Positions 36,345 to 45,266 of a stretch of DNA of 64,000 nucleotides are shown here, one piece after another (the stretch's first letter is position 1; each line of letters begins with the position of its first letter). The notes beneath the pieces are model-generated. The model saw only the letters and a program-made list of their open reading frames with translations, did not search any database and was not told where the DNA came from. A program made the translations under genes and the position numbers. The DNA comes from Roseibacillus sp. (GTDB lineage: Bacteria; Verrucomicrobiota; Verrucomicrobiia; Verrucomicrobiales; Akkermansiaceae), in NCBI GenBank assembly GCA_002686085.1, contig NZAC01000006.1, positions 48,036 to 112,035 on the forward strand. Reading direction: 5' to 3'.

Positions 36345-38615
36345 ATGGCCTCCGACCAACCACCCAGGGTTTCTGCCCCCAAGGACAAGGCCGCCGGAGC
36401 AGCAGCTGTTGCCTCCTCCCTCAACCACGTTCTTCGTTCGGCAGGGGCAACCCAGGGGACTAGGGCACTCCTCGGGCTTAATCAGGTTGATGGTTTTGAT
36501 TGCCCCTCCTGCGCATGGCCCGACCCGGACGATCATCGGACCAAGACGGAGTTCTGCGAAAATGGAGCCAAGGCAATTGCCTCTGAGGCAACTCTGCGCC
36601 GAGTCGACCGGGAATTTTTTGCCCGCTACTCGGTCACTGAGCTGCGTGAGCAGTCAGACTACTGGCACGATCAACGTGGGCGATTGACCGAACCATTCGT
36701 TCTCCGGGAGAATGCCACCCATTACGAACCCATTTCATGGGATGATGCACTCACCCTGATTGCTAACGAGCTCAATTCTCTCCCCTCCCCGGATCAAGGG
36801 ATCTTTTACACCTCGGGCCGTGCAAGCAATGAGGCTGCCTTTCTGTATCAACTTTTTGTCCGGCATTTTGGCACTAACAACCTTCCAGATTGCTCGAACA
36901 TGTGCCACGAATCCTCCGGAGCGGCCCTGAAAGCATCCGTTGGTATTGGAAAGGGCACCGTCACCCTTGATGATTTCTACGAGGCGGACACCATTCTCTG
37001 TATTGGCCAGAATCCCGGCACCAATCACCCCCGTATGCTTTCGGCCCTTGAAACAGCGGTCGAGAATGGAGCCCAGATCGTTGCCATCAACCCACTCAGG
37101 GAGGCTGGACTTCTCGGCTTCGCTCACCCTCAGAAAATAAGCGGCCTCTTGAATAAAGCGACTCCCCTCGCCTCTCAATATCTGCAGGTACGAATCAACG
37201 GAGATTTCGCTCTGCTCCGGGCCCTTGGCAAAGAATTATTCCTCCGCGAAAATGCCCGGCCGGGGACTGTGATCGATCACCCATTTATCGCCCGGAATAC
37301 CCGCGATATTGATGCCTACCGTAACATCTGCGAAGCGGCATCTTGGGATGATCTGACCGATAAATGCTCCATCCCCCGTGCGGAGATCGAAAAACTCGCC
37401 GATACAATTCTGCGTGGAGAAAAAAAACTCATTACCTGCTGGGCGATGGGCCTGACCCAACACCGTAACGCGGTAGCCACGATCCGGGAAATCGCGAACC
37501 TCCACCTTTTACTTGGCGCTATCGGTAGACCAGGCGCTGGGCTCTGTCCCGTTCGGGGACACTCTAACGTGCAGGGAGATCGCACCATGGGAATTTTCGA
37601 AAGAATGCCGGAAGCCTTCCTTGCCGCTCTCGACAGAGAATTCGATATCAGATGTCCGAGGGAGCACGGCCATGACACCGTCAACGCCATCCTGTCCATG
37701 CACCAGAACCCCGGGCAGGTGTTCCTCGCCCTCGGAGGAAATTTTCTCCAGGCCGCACCGGATACGAATTTCACCTCTACCGCTCTGGAGAATTGTCGCC
37801 TGACCGCTCACATTGCCACCAAGCTCAACCGCTCGCACCTTCACACGGGCAACATCGGCCTGATCCTCCCCTGTCTGGGACGCTCAGAGCATGACGAACA
37901 GAAATCCGGCCCTCAATTTGTCACATGTGAAAACTCCATGGGAGTTGTCCAAAGGTCTCGGGGCACGCTTGAACCAGCCTCCCCTGCATTACGATCTGAA
38001 GCATACATCATTTCCCGCCTGGCCGAGGCTACTCTCGCTGAGCGAACTTCTGTTGACTGGGAGCGGTTTCGTGACAACTACGATCACATCCGGGAAACCA
38101 TCGAACGCGTGGTGCCCGGATTCGAAAGTTACAACGAGCGAGCGAGGAAAGATGGGGGCTTCTATCTGCCCAACGGAGCGAAAGAGCGAAGCTGGGACAC
38201 TCCAGATGGAAAGGCCTGTTTCTCCGCAGCGGCCTTCGAGCAATTCGAGGTCAGCGAGGGGCGCCTCATTCTGCAGACCCTGCGCAGCCACGATCAGTTC
38301 AACACCACGGTTTATGGTCTCAACGATCGCTATCGGGGGGTTGGACTCGGGCGCCGGGTTCTCTTCATGAATCCAGACGATATGAAGGACAGGAACATTG
38401 CGCCAGTAAGTCTCATTGATATCACCAGTCACTGGCAGGAAGAGCAGCGCACCGTGCAGTCCTTCTACGCCATCCCTTACGACATTCCCCGCGGCAGCGC
38501 TGCTGCATATTTTCCTGAAGCCAATCCACTTGTCCCCATCGACTCCACTGCCCTGGAGTCTAATACCCCGACCAGCAAAGCCGTCGAAATTTCGGTGCAG
38601 GCCTCCTCTCGCTAA
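36345..38615 (+). CDS. FdhF/YdeP-family molybdopterin oxidoreductase
   Basis: 756 residues from ATG 36345, with GAGAAAA just upstream; an in-frame extension runs to 36288. The YdeP-type beginning GFDCPSCAWPD (a cysteine pair) is followed by molybdopterin-guanine-dinucleotide binding segments: GIFYTSGRASNEAAFLYQLF, DCSNMCHESSGAALKASVG, IGQNPGTNHPRML, AINPLREAG, GRPGAGLCPVRGHSNVQGDR and NTTVYGLNDRYRGVG. No signal peptide, so it is cytoplasmic. YdeP-family enzymes are formate-dehydrogenase relatives with unknown substrate, sometimes linked to acid resistance. It is flanked by no FdhD or accessory genes here. Confidence 0.9.
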   Translation: MASDQPPRVSAPKDKAAGAAAVASSLNHVLRSAGATQGTRALLGLNQVDGFDCPSCAWPDPDDHRTKTEFCENGAKAIASEATLRRVDREFFARYSVTELREQSDYWHDQRGRLTEPFVLRENATHYEPISWDDALTLIANELNSLPSPDQGIFYTSGRASNEAAFLYQLFVRHFGTNNLPDCSNMCHESSGAALKASVGIGKGTVTLDDFYEADTILCIGQNPGTNHPRMLSALETAVENGAQIVAINPLREAGLLGFAHPQKISGLLNKATPLASQYLQVRINGDFALLRALGKELFLRENARPGTVIDHPFIARNTRDIDAYRNICEAASWDDLTDKCSIPRAEIEKLADTILRGEKKLITCWAMGLTQHRNAVATIREIANLHLLLGAIGRPGAGLCPVRGHSNVQGDRTMGIFERMPEAFLAALDREFDIRCPREHGHDTVNAILSMHQNPGQVFLALGGNFLQAAPDTNFTSTALENCRLTAHIATKLNRSHLHTGNIGLILPCLGRSEHDEQKSGPQFVTCENSMGVVQRSRGTLEPASPALRSEAYIISRLAEATLAERTSVDWERFRDNYDHIRETIERVVPGFESYNERARKDGGFYLPNGAKERSWDTPDGKACFSAAAFEQFEVSEGRLILQTLRSHDQFNTTVYGLNDRYRGVGLGRRVLFMNPDDMKDRNIAPVSLIDITSHWQEEQRTVQSFYAIPYDIPRGSAAAYFPEANPLVPIDSTALESNTPTSKAVEISVQASSR

Positions 38616-38629
38616 TTACCCTCGACCTG

Positions 38630-40471
38630 TCATTTAAGGCGTATCGCACGAGAACCTGCACCCACCTCAGCCTTCTCCAGAATGACAGTAGAAGGCTCAT
38701 TCTTTCCGGCCTTAACCGTGAAGGACCTCCCTTTGGGTGCACCCGGATTGAAGGTCTTTCCATGAGCCCTCACGGTGTAAAGAATCTCACCGGAGAGATC
38801 ATCAATGAGCTGGACTACAGGATTCTCCACATCGAAGGTCATCTCCCCGAGTTTACCCCACGAGGGAGGGTCGTAATTATCAAACTGCGAGATCGTCCGG
38901 GGCCATCCCGCATACTGCTTGGTCGCAGGATCAGTGATGTCAACATTTCGAGGCCAGCACTCCATGGTAATCTCCCGCTTCTTTGTATTCAGCCTGACAA
39001 CGCCAAACCCGGCAGAACGGGTATTGAGAAGCTTTCCAGCTGGCTTCTTCTCTGGGTTAGCAGCGGCATAGTTCGTGACCTTGTTTGCAAAGCCATCGAG
39101 GTGATCCCCGGTGTAGTCGGGAGCACCAGTCTCACGGTTCGCCCCGGGTTTAAGTGGCTCCCACCACCGCAGGTATAAATTAGCGATTGAGGGCACACAA
39201 AACGACCAGATGGCATCTCGATGATTCTCCAGCCCATGGTGAAAAATCGTCGCGAGGTGCTGATCTCCGGCACAATGGAAGGCAAAGCCCTTCCGCAGTG
39301 CCGAAAGAGCTCGGCTCCGACCCGACTGAGGCCAACCGTTTGAGTCCATATCGGCATGAAGTCGTCCATTGGCACCGCCATGAATATGCGCTCCTCCACA
39401 GAAAATTGTAGCCGAGAGAGCGACCTTCATCTCCGTGTTGGTCCAATCCTGTGACCAGCGGTCGAGGAACTTCAGTTGGCGCTGACCCAGCAGGATAGCC
39501 CCATCCACATCAACGCTTGCAGGATCATATTCCGGATTACGGATATGGTCTGGTCGAGGACCCTGCTTGGGAACGCGTCCGGCGGGGCCGGTCTTAAATT
39601 TACGATCCTCGAGGATGGCAAAATCCACATTCCCCCAGTTCAGGTTGGTAAACCAGACTCCGATACCCTGCCCAATCTTGTGGGGATCCACGGGATCAGG
39701 AAAATGACTGGTCTGAGCTCTCTCGACCTCCTGAACATAAACCCCCGGCCGGGCGTATCCCCCGTCCGATGCACCTCCGAGAGTCGATACCTTGCCACTC
39801 TCTCCCCAGAGATTAGGCTGCCCGGCATCGTGATCGTCGGGCAGGCAAAGAGTTGGCCGGTCCTTGATGATCTCGCCAAAATCCCGACCAAACTTCAGCC
39901 ATCCTGCATAATGCTTGAAGTGATCGTAAACCTGGTCTCCGGCGAAGAAGAGCACATCAGCGTCAATTCTCTTCACGTTTTCGATGATATCCTTCCTCGA
40001 AATATCTCCACCATGAGCTGGGTGGATGGAATTCCCCGTAAAAGCAGCCACCACTACTTCACCCTTATCCACCGGGTTCTTCCGGATCGTTCCTGTGTAG
40101 GTCGCACCCGCTTCGTGAATAACACGGTATTCGTGCGCCTTGGAATCGTTCCATTTTTCCACCCTGAACGGAGCCGTCCATCCGGGTTCAATGGCCTTGG
40201 TGCGAGCAACTTCGACCCATTCGCCCTCCTTCTTGATCTCAAGACGCACAATCCGGCTGTCGCCCGCAGCGAGGGGATAAAGCTGAGCAGTCAGCTTCAG
40301 AATATTGTCATGAACCGTATACAGGGCGAAGCAGATGAGGTCCTTTTTCGCAACCTTGGGAACAGAGAGCACAGCCCGTCCCTTTCTCTTTTGATTTTTT
40401 TGCTGGGAGACCGCGACACCGGCGATCAGGACGACGAGAGCGGAAATTGTGAGCCATTTAATAAACTTCAT
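38630..40471 (-). CDS. PhoD-like alkaline phosphatase/metallophosphatase
   Basis: 613 residues with a signal peptide (about 1-22). PhoD-like metallophosphatase motifs: VVAAFTGNSIHP, DADVLFFAGDQVYDHF, LPDDHDAGQPN and, later, HCAGDQHLATIFHHGLENH. Other family members cleave phosphomono- or diesters at the cell surface with Ca2+/Fe3+. An N-terminal beta domain (about 40-150) precedes the catalytic part, as in PhoD. It is exported and probably releases phosphate from organic matter. The stop is 15 bases from the converging YdeP gene. Confidence 0.82.
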   Translation of the reverse strand: MKFIKWLTISALVVLIAGVAVSQQKNQKRKGRAVLSVPKVAKKDLICFALYTVHDNILKLTAQLYPLAAGDSRIVRLEIKKEGEWVEVARTKAIEPGWTAPFRVEKWNDSKAHEYRVIHEAGATYTGTIRKNPVDKGEVVVAAFTGNSIHPAHGGDISRKDIIENVKRIDADVLFFAGDQVYDHFKHYAGWLKFGRDFGEIIKDRPTLCLPDDHDAGQPNLWGESGKVSTLGGASDGGYARPGVYVQEVERAQTSHFPDPVDPHKIGQGIGVWFTNLNWGNVDFAILEDRKFKTGPAGRVPKQGPRPDHIRNPEYDPASVDVDGAILLGQRQLKFLDRWSQDWTNTEMKVALSATIFCGGAHIHGGANGRLHADMDSNGWPQSGRSRALSALRKGFAFHCAGDQHLATIFHHGLENHRDAIWSFCVPSIANLYLRWWEPLKPGANRETGAPDYTGDHLDGFANKVTNYAAANPEKKPAGKLLNTRSAGFGVVRLNTKKREITMECWPRNVDITDPATKQYAGWPRTISQFDNYDPPSWGKLGEMTFDVENPVVQLIDDLSGEILYTVRAHGKTFNPGAPKGRSFTVKAGKNEPSTVILEKAEVGAGSRAIRLK

Positions 40472-40489
40472 CTGAGTGCGTGTTGAATT

Positions 40490-41428
40490 TCAATCGATCG
40501 GTGATCTCGTGATCTTGCCCGGACCGGCCGTCTGGCAGCCATCCGGCCCGATCTCAGTTTTAGAATCTCCTGCTACCGTCTCAAGCTCATCCGATCGACG
40601 CCAGACAAGAAAAAGATAAAGGGGGATGACATAATGCGGCGCCCTGAGGACAGCCTCGTGAATAAATTGATCCGCACCCCAGTAATTGAGGCTGAGAGAC
40701 ATTCCTGCCACCGGCCGTGCGATAGCAGTCAATAACCCCCAAATGGCGGCATAAAGAGCGCAGGACCGGCGCGAAACCTTGAGAAAGATTCCAACACACA
40801 CGACAAAATCGAGTATTCCTGCCCACCAGAGCAGGCTGGTTGCCGTCTCATGCTCCACCCCCAGAATCTCCGTTGTCATCGCCTGAAAAGTTGCCGGCAT
40901 AGGCCAGAGATTCAGCGCGTAGCACCCGTGACCGATAAATGTCATCATCATTGCCACCATGGCAGCCGCGATTGTCACCCGATGCCGTGCTCCCATATGC
41001 AATGCCAGAACCAGCAACACTGGAGCAAGAACCTGACCGCCATGCTCCACCAACATTGGAATCTGGGACTGCGCGCCTACGAAACGAGCGTAAGCAAGAA
41101 TCCCCAGAAGGGCTCCTCCGCCCAGCAAGCCCATCATCTGGAGATAGGATTTCTTTCGGACGGTTACAGTGAGTATCGTAGCCCCAAGGTAAAACCAGCT
41201 CGTGAAACCAATCAACCGCTGAACGAGTCCATCATTAGCTCCCGTACCAACAAACTCATCCCAGTCAATTCCCACACGCTCTGCCAGCGCCTGACTTGAT
41301 TCCTGCCACAGCAACACTCCATAGGGCCCTTCCCAGTAGAAATGGACCCACGTCCATCCTGCAAGGCAGAGGAAAGCTCCAACACGCAGGAGAAGCACCA
41401 GATGGCTGTTAGCTTTCAACGGTTTCAC
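40490..41428 (-). CDS. Polytopic membrane protein, unknown function
   Basis: 312 residues from GTG 41428. At least seven hydrophobic segments: LVLLLRVGAFLCLAGWTWV, LIGFTSWFYLGATILTVTV, LLGGGALLGILAYARF, VLAPVLLVLALHM, AAAMVAMMMTFIGHGCYAL, LLWWAGILDFVVCVGIF and HYVIPLYLFLVW. A conserved-looking FIGHGCYALNLWP with a histidine may be functional, but no family was recognised. The gene lies 18 bases upstream of the PhoD-like gene on the same strand, so co-expression with a phosphatase is possible. Confidence 0.75.
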   Translation of the reverse strand: MKPLKANSHLVLLLRVGAFLCLAGWTWVHFYWEGPYGVLLWQESSQALAERVGIDWDEFVGTGANDGLVQRLIGFTSWFYLGATILTVTVRKKSYLQMMGLLGGGALLGILAYARFVGAQSQIPMLVEHGGQVLAPVLLVLALHMGARHRVTIAAAMVAMMMTFIGHGCYALNLWPMPATFQAMTTEILGVEHETATSLLWWAGILDFVVCVGIFLKVSRRSCALYAAIWGLLTAIARPVAGMSLSLNYWGADQFIHEAVLRAPHYVIPLYLFLVWRRSDELETVAGDSKTEIGPDGCQTAGPGKITRSPID

Positions 41429-41576
41429 TATCGTACCTCTCTGAAGAAATCTTGGTTCTGACTCTGCTTTATATCTAGATTCTCCGGGAGAAAAAAATAA
41501 CTACGAGTGGTTGTAATCCAGCGCTACCGACATTGTGGGTTTACATTCCCCCAGCGCTGAACATGATCCGTTGATC

Positions 41577-42647
41577 ATGAAATATCTGGTTTGCTCCGCC
41601 TTTACCCTGATCCTCTCCCTTTCCGTTTCGGTTGCGGCCCCGGTAGGAAAATACCCCTCTCTTCCGAGCAAGGTTCTCTCCAACTATACGCCCAGCAGCG
41701 TCGATTCCCATGACTCGGCAACAATGGCCAATCGGGCTAACGCCTTCCTCTCCTCGCTCGACAAGAAACTCCGGGCCCAGGCAGCCCTTTCCTCTGACAG
41801 CCCTGAGAAAGCGAAGTGGACCAACGTCCCGCCCCGCGGCCCCCAGGGAGGAGTTCGACTTGGCGACCTTAATGAAAAGCAATTGAAGAGCGCTTGCGAC
41901 CTCCTTGCCGCAGTTCTCAGCCCGCAAGGCTATGGGAAAGCCCGTAACATCCCTCTTGCCGATGACCGCCTCCTCCGTAATGGCCAACGTCGTCCCGGTT
42001 TCGGAGCGGAGGACTACTGGCTGGCGATCTTTGGCGAGCCATCTCAGGACAAGCCATGGGCTCTCCAGTTTGATGGACATCACATCGCGATCAATCTGGC
42101 TTTCCACGGCAAGCGTATGTCGATGTCGCCAACCTTCATTGGAACCCAGCCCCGGGAGTTTCAACTCGCAGGCAAGAAGATTGTGCCTATGGAGAACGAG
42201 GCCCCGACAGGCCTGGCACTTTTCGAGGCGCTTGACGCATCCCAGAAGAAACAGGCTACCATCCGCCCAAAACGGGCCAATCTGGTGGCGGCAGCTGGCA
42301 AGGATGGATTTGTTCCTGATCCCCTAGGATTACCCTGCAAGAACCTCAAGGACAAGCAACGTGCAATTCTGATGAACGTCCTGAAATCGTATGTCGGCGA
42401 TCTCCCAGGTGCGCATGCCAAATACCGAATGGAGGAACTTCAAGCTGAGATAGACCAGATGAACTTTGCCTGGTGGGGCCCTGGGGAAAAAGGCGGTGAC
42501 TTTTCCTACCGCATTCAGGGACCCAGCGTGATTGTCGAATACGCCGGTCAGGATCTTGGGGGGGATCCCCACAATCATCTGCATTCAATGTATCGGGATC
42601 CAACTAATGAATACGGGGCCCGGCTCGGAAAGAAGGCAAAGAATTAA
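41577..42647 (+). CDS. DUF3500-family exported protein
   Basis: 356 residues from ATG 41577 (MKYLVCSAFTLILSLSVSVAA signal peptide; frame open to 41535). DUF3500 features: TNVPPRGPQGGVRLGDLNEKQ, LSPQGYGKARNIPLADD, GAEDYWLAIFGEPSQDKPWALQFDGHHIAINLAF and the late SVIVEYAGQD ... DPHNHLHSMYRDPTNEYG. The family has no established reaction; histidines in FDGHH and PHNHLH suggest a metal site. It is divergent from the membrane protein gene across 148 bases. Confidence 0.88.
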   Translation: MKYLVCSAFTLILSLSVSVAAPVGKYPSLPSKVLSNYTPSSVDSHDSATMANRANAFLSSLDKKLRAQAALSSDSPEKAKWTNVPPRGPQGGVRLGDLNEKQLKSACDLLAAVLSPQGYGKARNIPLADDRLLRNGQRRPGFGAEDYWLAIFGEPSQDKPWALQFDGHHIAINLAFHGKRMSMSPTFIGTQPREFQLAGKKIVPMENEAPTGLALFEALDASQKKQATIRPKRANLVAAAGKDGFVPDPLGLPCKNLKDKQRAILMNVLKSYVGDLPGAHAKYRMEELQAEIDQMNFAWWGPGEKGGDFSYRIQGPSVIVEYAGQDLGGDPHNHLHSMYRDPTNEYGARLGKKAKN

Positions 42648-42782
42648 TCTTATTCCTAAAGGGCTCCGGCATACCGCAGAGAAACTCTGTCAGTTCGCGC
42701 CTTCTCAGTTCTGAATACCACGCAGAAAAGTGGATCTCAACGCTTGAGCAGCGCCACCGATACCATAAAACAAACCTTACCC

Positions 42783-43709
42783 ATGAAAGTTACTATCCTC
42801 GGAGGAGGCGGAAGGGTTGGATCCAATGCTGCATTCTGCCTGCAGTGTGCGGGAATCGTATCCGAAATCCAGCTTCTCGACGCCAACAGGAAAATGGCGG
42901 AGGGCGAAGCACTGGATCTGGTGCATGGAGCGTCATCACTTGCAGACCAGCGAATTTATGAGGGAGACTATGACCGTGCCCGGGACTCTGACATCTTTGT
43001 CATTACGGCCGGTCTGCGCCGGAAACCTGACGAGAGTCGTCTTGATCTCATTAATCGCAACGTCGGTCTCTTTTCAGAGGTAATCGGAAGCATTAAGGCG
43101 GCCGGCATGAAGGATAACGCCATCGTCTTCGTCGTCTCAAACCCTGTCGACATCTTGACGCATCTCGCAGCCAGCTTTCTGGACCTGCCTCCAGGACGGG
43201 TGATCGGGCTGGGTACAATGCTCGACACTGCTCGGTTTCGCTCCCTGATCGCGTCCGAACTCGACCTCGCTCCAACGCAGGTCAGAGCTCTCATCCTTGG
43301 CGAGCATGGAGATACCATGCTTCCCTTGTGGTCCTCAGCCACCGTCGGCGGTCTGCCTCTTACGGAAGTGGAAGGATGTGACGCAAATTTTCAGAGGGGA
43401 ATCTTTGAGCGCACCAAGAAAAGTGGAGCGGAGGTCATCAGCCGCAAAGGTGGCGCCGGCTGGGCAGTCGGAGCAACGATGGCCGAGGTCATTCACTCCA
43501 TCGCTCTCGATCGAAAGCAGCTTCTGCCAGTTTCTTCACTTCAGAACGGGGCCTACGGCCTCAAGGATGTCTGCCTCAGTGTCCCCTCCGTGGTGGGTCG
43601 TTCCGGGGTTGAGAAGCACCTTGAGCTGAAGCTGTGGCCCAAAGAAGAGCAAGCGCTCAAGGCCTCTGCCAAAGCCCTTCAAACGATGCTTGCTTCCGTG
43701 GCTGGCTGA
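42783..43709 (+). CDS. Malate/lactate dehydrogenase family enzyme
   Basis: 308 residues from ATG 42783 (frame open to 42744). Nucleotide-binding LGGGGRVGSNA, acidic LLDANRK, substrate loop AGLRRKPDESRLDLINRN, NPVDILTHL and catalytic histidine in LGEHGDTM are present. The loop residue equivalent to lactate dehydrogenase Gln102 reads as arginine, which points to malate rather than lactate, while the nearby ESRLDL is lactate-dehydrogenase-like. Specificity is therefore probable malate, not certain. Interconverts malate and oxaloacetate with NAD(H) in the cytoplasm. Confidence 0.88.
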   Translation: MKVTILGGGGRVGSNAAFCLQCAGIVSEIQLLDANRKMAEGEALDLVHGASSLADQRIYEGDYDRARDSDIFVITAGLRRKPDESRLDLINRNVGLFSEVIGSIKAAGMKDNAIVFVVSNPVDILTHLAASFLDLPPGRVIGLGTMLDTARFRSLIASELDLAPTQVRALILGEHGDTMLPLWSSATVGGLPLTEVEGCDANFQRGIFERTKKSGAEVISRKGGAGWAVGATMAEVIHSIALDRKQLLPVSSLQNGAYGLKDVCLSVPSVVGRSGVEKHLELKLWPKEEQALKASAKALQTMLASVAG

Positions 43710-43859
43710 CAGTGCAAGTGGAATATCACTCCATTTTGGACCGCGGTCACTAATTAGGGCTAGACTGCGCTCAAAATCGGCGGAACCTTCCGAGCGGTCT
43801 ACGCTTAAGAGGCTCATGGCAGCGACGTCAAAATCTCCAGCTGACCCGCACTACTCGAT

Positions 43860-45185
43860 ATGAAACTCCCTACCATCCTCGCTCTTTTCGCCCTCACGAT
43901 CACGGCAATAGCCCATCCCGACCACAAGTTGCGTCACTGGGAGCAAGCCAGTCCCGACCCAGATCGAATCATCCTGACGTGGACGGGAAGCACCGCGACC
44001 AGCCAATCCGTCACTTGGCGGACCGATACTTCCGTGAAGGAGGCCTCAGCAGAAATCGCGCTTGCCCTCCCGAAGGCGCGGTTCGACGAAGGCGCGAAAA
44101 GCTACAAGGCCCGAACCGAGAAGCTCGAACTTGTTGATCCCGCCAAGGTGGTCGTTCACTACCACTCTGTTGAATTCTCGGAGCTAAAGCCAGATACCCT
44201 CTACGCTTACAGAGTTGGCAGCGGGGATCGCTGGAGTGAATGGATTCAGTTTCGCACCGCCAAGGCAGAGATCGCCCCATTCTCCTTCCTCTACTTTGGA
44301 GACGCCCAGAATTCCATTTTGTCCTTCTGGTCGCGCATTATCAGGGCGGCCTACAAAAAAGCTCCTCATGCCGCTTTCTCGATCCATGCGGGCGATCTTG
44401 TCAATACTGCCCACAAAGACCGGGAATGGGCTGAATGGTTCAAAGCGGGAGGGTGGATTCACTCTTCAGTGCCCTCCATCCCTGTTTCGGGAAATCATGA
44501 ATACACCAACCTTAAGGTCGACGGAGTGGATAAGGGGAAGCAGCTGGCCATCCAATGGCGGTCGCAGTTCTCTCTCCCACCTGCAAGTGATCTGCCCGAT
44601 TCTCTGGCAGAGACCGTATACACTCTCACCTACCAGGGAGCGCGGATTATCGCGCTAAACTCCAACCGCGAGATTGAAGCCCAAGCCAAGTGGCTTGAAA
44701 AGGTTCTCTCTGAAAACACCAGCAAGTGGACGATCGTAACCATGCACCACCCCATGTTCTCGTCAGGAGCTGGGAGGGACAATTCTAAGAATCGAAAGGT
44801 CCTCAAACCGATTATCGATAAGTACAAGGTCGACCTCCTCCTGCAGGGCCATGATCACACCTATGCCCGTGGGCACACTCCTGTGCGCATGAGTGATACT
44901 GTAAACAACAAAATCAAATCACTGTACGTAAACTCGGTTAGCGGACCAAAAATGTATGATTTCCGTAAAGACGGATGGAACACCTATAAGCCAGACGGAG
45001 TCCTCCTCGCGAGAAAGGCGGTTAAGACTCCGTTCTTCCAGGTGATTGATGTTGAGGGTGAGTGGCTGACTTACCGCGCCTTCATGGCCAACGGTCAACT
45101 CTACGATGCCGTTCGCCTTCACAAGCTCGCTGACGGAACCAAGGAGATGCATCCTTGGAAAGACGACCTCGGGAAGGAAAGGTAA
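43860..45185 (+). CDS. Exported purple-acid-phosphatase-like metallophosphoesterase
   Basis: 441 residues with a signal peptide (about 1-18). An N-terminal fibronectin-like domain (RIILTWTGSTATSQSVTWRT, about 35-140) precedes the metallophosphoesterase: FLYFGDAQN, SIHAGDLV, PVSGNHEY, MHHPMFSSGAG and LLLQGHDHTYARGH, which together give the family's metal ligands (Asp, Asn, His). Purple acid phosphatases hydrolyse phosphomonoesters with an Fe-containing dinuclear centre. Together with the PhoD-like enzyme it indicates organic-phosphate scavenging. Confidence 0.88.
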   Translation: MKLPTILALFALTITAIAHPDHKLRHWEQASPDPDRIILTWTGSTATSQSVTWRTDTSVKEASAEIALALPKARFDEGAKSYKARTEKLELVDPAKVVVHYHSVEFSELKPDTLYAYRVGSGDRWSEWIQFRTAKAEIAPFSFLYFGDAQNSILSFWSRIIRAAYKKAPHAAFSIHAGDLVNTAHKDREWAEWFKAGGWIHSSVPSIPVSGNHEYTNLKVDGVDKGKQLAIQWRSQFSLPPASDLPDSLAETVYTLTYQGARIIALNSNREIEAQAKWLEKVLSENTSKWTIVTMHHPMFSSGAGRDNSKNRKVLKPIIDKYKVDLLLQGHDHTYARGHTPVRMSDTVNNKIKSLYVNSVSGPKMYDFRKDGWNTYKPDGVLLARKAVKTPFFQVIDVEGEWLTYRAFMANGQLYDAVRLHKLADGTKEMHPWKDDLGKER

Positions 45186-45266
45186 CCTACGAACACAAAG
45201 GGGGAGCTAAGACTCTGTGACAAATTTTGCAGAGGAATTACCAAACCTGGCCGCATAGCTACCGTA

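Noticed and set aside
43739-43748. GACCGCGGTC palindrome after the dehydrogenase gene
   Set aside because: Too short and common at this GC content to call a site.
45210-45240. CTCTG/CAGAG stem between converging phosphatase and SASA genes
   Set aside because: Five base pairs with a long loop; not convincing as a terminator.
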